DNA from: Streptomyces paradoxus
GTDB taxonomy: Bacteria; Actinomycetota; Actinomycetes; Streptomycetales; Streptomycetaceae
DNA: 64,000 nt
NCBI RefSeq assembly: GCF_014202475.1
Contig: NZ_JACHGV010000007.1
Span: forward strand, 186,001 to 250,000
Direction of reading: 5' to 3'
The notes under the pieces are model-generated. The model was not told the DNA's origin, made no database searches, and saw only the letters and a program-made list of their open reading frames with translations. Of this stretch, positions 58,877 through 64,000 are shown piece after piece. Numbering within the stretch: the first letter of the stretch is position 1; each line of letters starts with the position of its first letter. A program made the translations under genes and the position numbers.

Positions 58877-58890
58877 TGGGAGCGCTCCCA
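58877..58890. promoter_or_regulatory. CebR-type operator TGGGAGCGCTCCCA
   Basis: A perfect 14-bp palindrome, TGGGAGCGCTCCCA, 27 bases upstream of the start of the secreted SGNH gene. It equals the operator of CebR, the LacI-family repressor that answers to cello-oligosaccharides in Streptomyces. A TTGACG box at 58835 could be the -35 element, which would put the operator just downstream of the promoter. Confidence 0.8.
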
Positions 58891-58917
58891 CTCCACCCCC
58901 CACGTGAAGGGAACCCC

Positions 58918-60906
58918 GTGCAGAACTCCCCCCACACCTCCCCGAGACGTGCCCTGCCGGCCCTTGTCGTTGCCGCGCTCATGGCCTGCCTGCTGTCCTG
59001 GGCCGGCGGCTCACCCGCTCAGGCCGCGCCGGGCGACGGCTCGGTGTCCGATCCCGACATCGCCTACGTCGGGCGCTGGGACACCTCCTCGGGCACCGCC
59101 GCGGTGCCCAACTGGACCGGCGCCTATCTGCAGACCGGCTTCACCGGCACCACCGTCAAGGTCAGGGCCAGGAACGCGGTCAACTTCTACGCGAGCGTCG
59201 ACGGCGGCCCCGACGTCTTCCACGCCGGCGTGCGCGGCACGGTGGACCTCACTCCCCGGCCGCTGTCCCCCGGCACCCACACCCTGCGCCTGACCTACCG
59301 ATCCGGCGACACCGTCTTCCAGGGCCTGGTCCTGGACCCGGGGGCCCGGACCGTCGCCGCCGGTCCCCCGGCCGGCCTGGTGGAGTTCGTCGGCGACTCC
59401 ATCACGGCCGGGGCCCTCACCGACCGGCTGGCGCTGGACTCGTACGCCTGGAAGACCGGCGAGCGGCTGGGCATGCGGCACACCCAGATCGCCCGGTCCG
59501 GCTACTGCCTCGTCGCGCAGTCCGGGTGCACCGGGCTGAGCGGGCAGTTCTTCAGGACGGCGAGCACGGGCGGCACGAACTGGGACTTCTCCCGCTACCG
59601 TGCCGATGCCGTCGTCATCAACCTCGGCACCAACGACATCGGGCACGGCGTGTCCGGCGCCGCGTTCCAGGCGGCGTACACCACGTTTCTGAGGGACGTG
59701 CGCGCCAAGTACCCCACGGCGCACCTCTTCGCGGTGCAGACGCTGAAGAAGCGCTACGTCGGCGAGACCAGGGCCGCCGTCGGTGCCCGCAACAGCGCGG
59801 GTGACGCGCGGGTGCACTTCGTCGACACGACGGGCTGGCTCACGGACGGCGCCGACTACGAGGACGGCAACGGGCACCCGAACGAGGCGGGTCACACCCG
59901 GTTCGCCGAGCGGCTGGCCCCGGTCGTGCGCGCCCGGCTCGGCAGCGGCGCCGCGGTGAAGGCGGCGGCCCCCGGGCAGCCCGGCGACCCGAACATCAAG
60001 TTCGTCGGCCGCTGGGACACGACGAGCTCCAGCACCGCCTACACCCCGTACTGGGCCGGCGCGTACTACCGGGCCGGCTTCACCGGCCGCACGGTCAAGC
60101 TGAAGCAGCGCGGCACGATCGACCTGTGGGCGCGGATCGACAACGGGCCCGTGACGTTCTACGACGATGTCAAGGGGACGGTGAACCTGACCCCGGCGCC
60201 CCTCTCCCCCGGCAACCACACACTCCAGGTCAACTACCAGGTGGTGGCCGGGTCGTACAAGGGCGACGCGGTCTTCCAGGGGCTGGTCCTGGACAGCGGC
60301 GCGACGACGTTCGCACCGCCGGCCCCGGCGAAACTGGTCGAGTTCGTCGGCGACTCGATCACCGTGGGCACGACGACCTCGCAGAACGCCCGTACCGCGT
60401 ACGGCTGGCTGATCGGGGAGCGGCTGGGCGTCGAGCACACGCAGATCGCGCAGGGCGGGGCGTGCCTTGTGGCCGCGGCGGACGGGTGCGTGGGGCTGGA
60501 GCGGCAGTTCACCAAACTCGACCCGAACGCGGCGACGCCCGACTGGAACTTCTCCCGCTACCGGGCCGACGCGGTCGTGATCAACCTCGGCACCAACGAC
60601 GTCGGGCACGGGGTGAGTGCGGCGCAGTTCCAGTCGGCGTACAGCAGTCTGCTGCGCAAGGTGCGGGCCGCGTATCCGCAGGCGTGGATCTTCGCGCTGG
60701 AGACGTTCCGCGGGCGGTTCGTCCCGCAGACCGAGGCCGCGGTCAGGGCCGCCGTCGCCGGGGGTGACGCGCGGGTGTCCTTCGTGGACACGACCGGCTG
60801 GCTGGGGTCGGGCGATCTGTCGGACTCGGTGCATCCCAACGACCGGGGACACCGGGTCATCGCCGACCGGCTGGCACCGGTGATCGCGGCGCGGATCGGG
60901 GCGTAG
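58918..60906 (+). CDS. Secreted tandem SGNH esterase (CE2-like, two copies)
   Basis: A 662-residue secreted protein from GTG 58918. A signal peptide ends near AQA-APG (residues 34-39). Two copies of the same unit follow: a beta-sandwich (about 47-150 and 362-472; VGRWDT to FQGLVLD) and an SGNH hydrolase (about 155-345 and 474-662). Each has the nucleophile in GDSIT (Ser161, Ser480), the GTND block and HPN with the catalytic histidine. This two-part unit resembles CE2 acetyl esterases that strip acetyl groups from plant polysaccharides. A CebR operator ahead of it ties it to cellulose use. Confidence 0.9.
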   Translation: MQNSPHTSPRRALPALVVAALMACLLSWAGGSPAQAAPGDGSVSDPDIAYVGRWDTSSGTAAVPNWTGAYLQTGFTGTTVKVRARNAVNFYASVDGGPDVFHAGVRGTVDLTPRPLSPGTHTLRLTYRSGDTVFQGLVLDPGARTVAAGPPAGLVEFVGDSITAGALTDRLALDSYAWKTGERLGMRHTQIARSGYCLVAQSGCTGLSGQFFRTASTGGTNWDFSRYRADAVVINLGTNDIGHGVSGAAFQAAYTTFLRDVRAKYPTAHLFAVQTLKKRYVGETRAAVGARNSAGDARVHFVDTTGWLTDGADYEDGNGHPNEAGHTRFAERLAPVVRARLGSGAAVKAAAPGQPGDPNIKFVGRWDTTSSSTAYTPYWAGAYYRAGFTGRTVKLKQRGTIDLWARIDNGPVTFYDDVKGTVNLTPAPLSPGNHTLQVNYQVVAGSYKGDAVFQGLVLDSGATTFAPPAPAKLVEFVGDSITVGTTTSQNARTAYGWLIGERLGVEHTQIAQGGACLVAAADGCVGLERQFTKLDPNAATPDWNFSRYRADAVVINLGTNDVGHGVSAAQFQSAYSSLLRKVRAAYPQAWIFALETFRGRFVPQTEAAVRAAVAGGDARVSFVDTTGWLGSGDLSDSVHPNDRGHRVIADRLAPVIAARIGA

Positions 60907-60922
60907 CGGCCCGGGGCGGGCC

Positions 60923-62485
60923 TCACATCGGGCCGGGGCCCGCTCCGCCCTTGAGGCGTTCGAGGTCGGAGGGCCGGACCTGGATGACGAGCAGGGCGAT
61001 CAGCGCGGCGACGGCGGTGAAGATCGCCGCCATGATGAAGGCGGCCGAGACGCCGGCGGTGAGGATCTCGTCGGACCAGGGTTTGGGCACTTGCCCGGTT
61101 CGTTCGAACCGGATGCGCTCGGCCGGGGTCGCCTGCTCCAGGAAGGCCGGGATCTGCTTGTCCGCCTCGTTGGTGCTGGCCGTGCCGTACATCGTGACCA
61201 GGATGGACAGTCCGAGTGAGCCGCCGACCTGCTGGGTGGCGTTGAGGAGTCCGGAGGCCGCGCCGGTCTCCGGCGTGGGCACGTTGGACAGCGCCATGAG
61301 GGTCAGGGACACGAACTCCATGCCCATGCCCAGGCTGAAGACGAGCATCGGTCCGAGGACGCTGCCCGCGTAGGTGGAGTGGACGTCGGTGAGGGTCAGC
61401 CAGGCCAGCCCCGCCGCCGCCAGGATCGCGCCCACCACCATGAACGGCTTGGGCCCGTACAGGGGCAGGAACCGTGAGGCCAGTCCGGCGCCGACGGCGA
61501 TGACCGCGCTGACCGGCAGGAAGGCAAGGCCGGCCGCGAGCGGGCTGAATCCGAGGACGTTCTGCACGAAGAGCGTGAGGAAGAAGAACATGCCGAAGAT
61601 GGCGGCGGCCAGGCACAGCATGATGCCGTAGGTGCCCGCGCGGTTGCGGTCGGCGAACATGTGCAGTGGCGTGATGGGCTGTTTCGAACGGCGTTCGACC
61701 AGGATGAAGGCCGCCAGGACGATGACCGCTCCGGCGAACGAGGCGAGGGTGAGCGGATCCCGCCAGCCGTCCTGCGCGGCTCTGATGAAGCCGTAGACGA
61801 GCAGCACCATGCCCGCGGTGGAGGTGAGCGCGCCGGTGATGTCGAAGCGCCCGGGGTGGCGTTCGGACTCCCTGATGTAGCGCGGTGTGGCGAGCACGAT
61901 GAGCAGGCCGATGGGCACGTTGACGAACAGCACCCACCGCCAGTTCAGCCACTCCACCAGCATGCCGCCGGCGAGCAGGCCGATCGCACCGCCGCCGGCC
62001 GAGACCGCGGCGAAGACCCCGAAGGCGCGGTTGCGTTCCGGTCCCTCGCGGAAGGTGGTGCTGATCAGGGCGAGGGAGGTCGGGGAGGCGATGGCGCCGC
62101 CGACGCCCTGCAGGGCGCGCGCGCCGAGGAGTTGTCCGGCGTTCTGGGCGAATCCGCCGAGCAGGGAGGCGAGCACGAAGAGCAGCACGCCGAAGATGAA
62201 GACGCGCCGCCGGCCCAGGATGTCTCCGGCCCGGCCGCCGAGCAGCAGCAGACCGCCGAAGGTCAGGGTGTAGGCGTTCACCACCCAGGACAGGCTCGTG
62301 GTGGAGAACTCCAGCGAGCTCTGGATGTGCGGCAGCGCGATGTTCACGATGGTGATGTCGAGGACCACCATCAACTGGCACGAGGCGATGACCAGCAGCG
62401 CCATCGCGTTGCCGCCACCACCGGATTCCCTGGTGGTGGTCGTCTGTGGTGAAGCCGGCTGCGGGCTGCTGCCTGCGGTGTCCAC
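60923..62485 (-). CDS. MFS multidrug exporter, DHA2 (14-TM) family
   Basis: A 520-residue membrane protein with about 14 hydrophobic segments. The N-terminal LDITIVNIALPHIQSSLEFS and the loop GRAGDILGRRRVF are DHA2 signatures (motifs D1 and A), and FVNVPIGLLIVL is in the fifth segment region. It exports drugs by proton exchange. The GTG start at 62485 is divergent from the response regulator gene across 157 bp. It may export the terpene product or an unrelated compound. No TetR-type regulator lies next to it, so the divergent regulator is the candidate controller. Confidence 0.92.
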   Translation of the reverse strand: MDTAGSSPQPASPQTTTTRESGGGGNAMALLVIASCQLMVVLDITIVNIALPHIQSSLEFSTTSLSWVVNAYTLTFGGLLLLGGRAGDILGRRRVFIFGVLLFVLASLLGGFAQNAGQLLGARALQGVGGAIASPTSLALISTTFREGPERNRAFGVFAAVSAGGGAIGLLAGGMLVEWLNWRWVLFVNVPIGLLIVLATPRYIRESERHPGRFDITGALTSTAGMVLLVYGFIRAAQDGWRDPLTLASFAGAVIVLAAFILVERRSKQPITPLHMFADRNRAGTYGIMLCLAAAIFGMFFFLTLFVQNVLGFSPLAAGLAFLPVSAVIAVGAGLASRFLPLYGPKPFMVVGAILAAAGLAWLTLTDVHSTYAGSVLGPMLVFSLGMGMEFVSLTLMALSNVPTPETGAASGLLNATQQVGGSLGLSILVTMYGTASTNEADKQIPAFLEQATPAERIRFERTGQVPKPWSDEILTAGVSAAFIMAAIFTAVAALIALLVIQVRPSDLERLKGGAGPGPM

Positions 62486-62642
62486 CGTTCGACGGTACGC
62501 CCGGCCCCCCAGGCCTCACCACTCGATCACCGGCGGCCCCGGTGACCTGCTGCGCTGCGGCTCGGACTGAATTTCACGCGCTGTGCGGGGATAATCCGGT
62601 CAAGGTGGCCCTGCGGGCCGCGTACGGCGGAAGGGAGCGATC

Positions 62643-63248
62643 GTGATCCGCGTTCTTCTCGTCGAGCAGACCCGTCTCGTGCGGGGAGCGTTCGCCGCTC
62701 TGCTGTCGCGGGAGGACGACATCGAGGTCGTCGCCGAGGCCGACGGCAACGGTGACGTGGTCGCGCGTGCCCTGGGCTGCCGGCCGGACGTGGCGGTGAT
62801 CGGCGTGGACTCCAGGGAGGGCGAGGAGGTCGCCGTCCGGGGCGAGCTGCGGGCGCGGCTGCCGGAGTGCCGGATGCTGCTGATGATGGCCTCGACGACA
62901 CCCGAGCGGCTGCGCCGACTGCTCGACCTGCACGCCGCGGGGGTCATCAGCTCCAACGCCCCGCCGGACCGGCTGGTCCACGGAGTCCGCAAGCTGGTGC
63001 GGGGGCAGCGGTTCGTCGACCCCGAGTTCGCGCTGGCCGCGCTGGACGCGGGTGCGAACCCGCTGACCCCGCGGGAGGTGGAGGTGCTGCGGCTGACCGC
63101 CGAGGGTACGCCCACGCGGGAGATCGCGGAGCGGCTGTGCCTGTCCGCCGCGACGGTCCGCAACCATCTGTCGGCGATCACCCGGAAGACGGGCGGCCGC
63201 AGTCGGATCGACGCGGTCCGGATCGCCACGGAGTCGGGCTGGGTGTGA
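62643..63248 (+). CDS. LuxR-type response regulator with an atypical receiver
   Basis: A 201-residue protein with a receiver-like domain (1-115) and a LuxR helix-turn-helix (135-201; LTPREVEVLRLTAEGTPTRE, then LSAATVRNHLSAI). The receiver lacks the phosphorylation residues: the acidic pair is Glu8-Gln9, the phospho-acceptor aspartate position is Gly54 (AVIGVDSRE), and the conserved lysine is serine (GVISSNAPP). It probably works without phosphorylation, perhaps through ligand binding. No kinase gene is adjacent. It is divergent from the MFS exporter and may control it. Confidence 0.9.
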   Translation: MIRVLLVEQTRLVRGAFAALLSREDDIEVVAEADGNGDVVARALGCRPDVAVIGVDSREGEEVAVRGELRARLPECRMLLMMASTTPERLRRLLDLHAAGVISSNAPPDRLVHGVRKLVRGQRFVDPEFALAALDAGANPLTPREVEVLRLTAEGTPTREIAERLCLSAATVRNHLSAITRKTGGRSRIDAVRIATESGWV

Positions 63249-63307
63249 GCCCCGCCCCCGGTTCACGCCCCCTGTTCCACCCCCGTCCCGCCCCCTGACA
63301 GAAGAAC

Positions 63308-63342
63308 GGCCGGGCAGGTCATCGAGGTGTACCTGCCCGGCC
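63308..63342. terminator. Hairpin terminator
   Basis: Arms GGCCGGGCAGGT and ACCTGCCCGGCC (12 bp, perfect) with an 11-base loop, 60 bases after the response regulator stop and before the convergent P450 gene. Confidence 0.82.
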
Positions 63343-63502
63343 CCCGCGGGCCCTCGCGCCCTGTCCCGGGATCTGTCACGAGCATCGCAGAGCGGGCGCC
63401 CTCCGGACCAGCACCTTTTGTCACGTCTGCGGCGTGAAAGCGTCATCCCGGGACCGTGAGGAACGCCGGTGCGGGATGGGCGTTCGACCCGGTCCTGCCA
63501 GG

Positions 63503-64000
63503 TCAGCGGCCGCCGCGGATGAGGCCCGTCAGGTAGCGCCACAGCGAGGAGCGCTGCCGCGCGGCCGGGTCCGGCAGGACCTCCTCGGCCACGCCCGGCG
63601 CGGGGGCGTCCGCCCACGGCCGCGGGGGCGGCACGGAGGCGAGTTCGTACCGCACCGGCAGGGAGCGCAGGCCCCGCATGAACGGCGAGGAGCGCCAGGG
63701 CAGTTGGTCGGCGGGCAGGGCGAGGTCGAGGTGGTCGAACCGCTCGAACAGGCGCCCCACACCGGCCGCCGCCACGGCCGAGGCGAGTTCCCGCGCCGGG
63801 CACTGGCGCGGTCCGGCTCCCCAGGACAGGTGGGCCCGGGTGCTGATGGTGGTGCCCGAGGCGACGTGGTCGGCGAAGAGCGGGTCGGCGTGCGCGGCGC
63901 CCGGGGAGACCCACACGGGGTCGCCCTCCCGGATCGTGTAGTTGCCGAGCGGGGTGTCCCGGGCCGCGAAGCGCGGGACGAAGTTGACCAGGGGCGGCTT
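63503..64000 (-). CDS. Cytochrome P450, N-terminal part beyond the window
   Basis: The C-terminal 165 residues of a P450. The heme loop reads LSWGAGPRQCPARELA, with the cysteine ligand; the phenylalanine usual at the start of this loop is tryptophan. Upstream, KPPLVNFVPRFAARDTPLGN and EGDPVWVSPGAAHADP fit the K-prime/meander region. The gene runs off the right edge. The tail APGVAEEVLPDPAARQRSSL to the end is a long, polar extension. No partner gene is visible, so no substrate can be proposed. Confidence 0.88.
   Translation of the reverse strand, partial: KPPLVNFVPRFAARDTPLGNYTIREGDPVWVSPGAAHADPLFADHVASGTTISTRAHLSWGAGPRQCPARELASAVAAAGVGRLFERFDHLDLALPADQLPWRSSPFMRGLRSLPVRYELASVPPPRPWADAPAPGVAEEVLPDPAARQRSSLWRYLTGLIRGGR

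Overview
The window is high-GC actinomycete DNA, almost certainly from a Streptomyces. Codon use is strongly GC-biased, there is a SARP regulator with a rare TTA codon, SpoIIE-type and LuxR-LAL regulators, and an exact match to the CebR operator. I worked from the sequence alone; family names are assigned from motifs and remembered family features, not from database searches.

Region 1 (positions 1 to about 37,200) is most of a biosynthetic gene cluster for an aromatic polyketide that joins a type I and a type II PKS; the left end is cut off. From the left it holds a truncated glycosyltransferase, a DrrAB-like exporter, a small secreted protein, a SnoaL-like protein and a SARP. Next come a ketoreductase, a metallo-beta-lactamase-fold cyclase candidate and an SRPBCC protein, then KSalpha and CLF. 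A leftward operon (23,339 to 10,673) carries a discrete AT, a KSQ-AT-ACP loading module, a KS-AT-DH-ER-KR-ACP extension module, a didomain aromatase/cyclase, an ACP and an acyl-CoA dehydrogenase. A rightward set holds a KAS III-like acyltransferase, an alpha/beta hydrolase, an FAD monooxygenase, a P450 and a sugar N,N-dimethyltransferase. Deoxysugar genes follow: 4-ketoreductase, second glycosyltransferase, epimerase, RmlA, C-methyltransferase and RmlB. Among them is an AlkZ-like DNA glycosylase with a QAQ motif.

My reading is a pluramycin-type pathway (hedamycin/kidamycin family). The type I modules build a short branched starter, predicted 2-methylbutyryl. The KAS III homologue and discrete AT hand it to the type II PKS. 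Cyclases and oxygenases finish the anthrapyranone, and aminosugars (one C-methylated, N,N-dimethylated) are attached. The glycosylase would protect the host from a DNA-alkylating product. SARP-style 11-bp phased repeats occur in several promoter regions of this cluster.

Region 2 (37,200 to 52,900) looks like ordinary accessory genome. It has an XRE/NB-ARC/TPR regulator, a DUF5701-like protein, an AraC regulator, a chloroperoxidase-like hydrolase, an Lrp/LysE divergent pair, a PAS-GAF-SpoIIE-ATPase phosphatase, and an ATP-grasp plus CocE-hydrolase pair. It also has three decayed genes: a frameshifted phosphotransferase, an internally deleted SDR and a GH115 C-terminal remnant.

Region 3 (53,000 to 64,000) has a P450/terpene-synthase pair, a large LuxR regulator, a secreted tandem SGNH esterase behind a CebR-type operator, a DHA2 MFS exporter, an atypical response regulator and a truncated P450. 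I saw no tRNA, rRNA, CRISPR array or intact insertion sequence.
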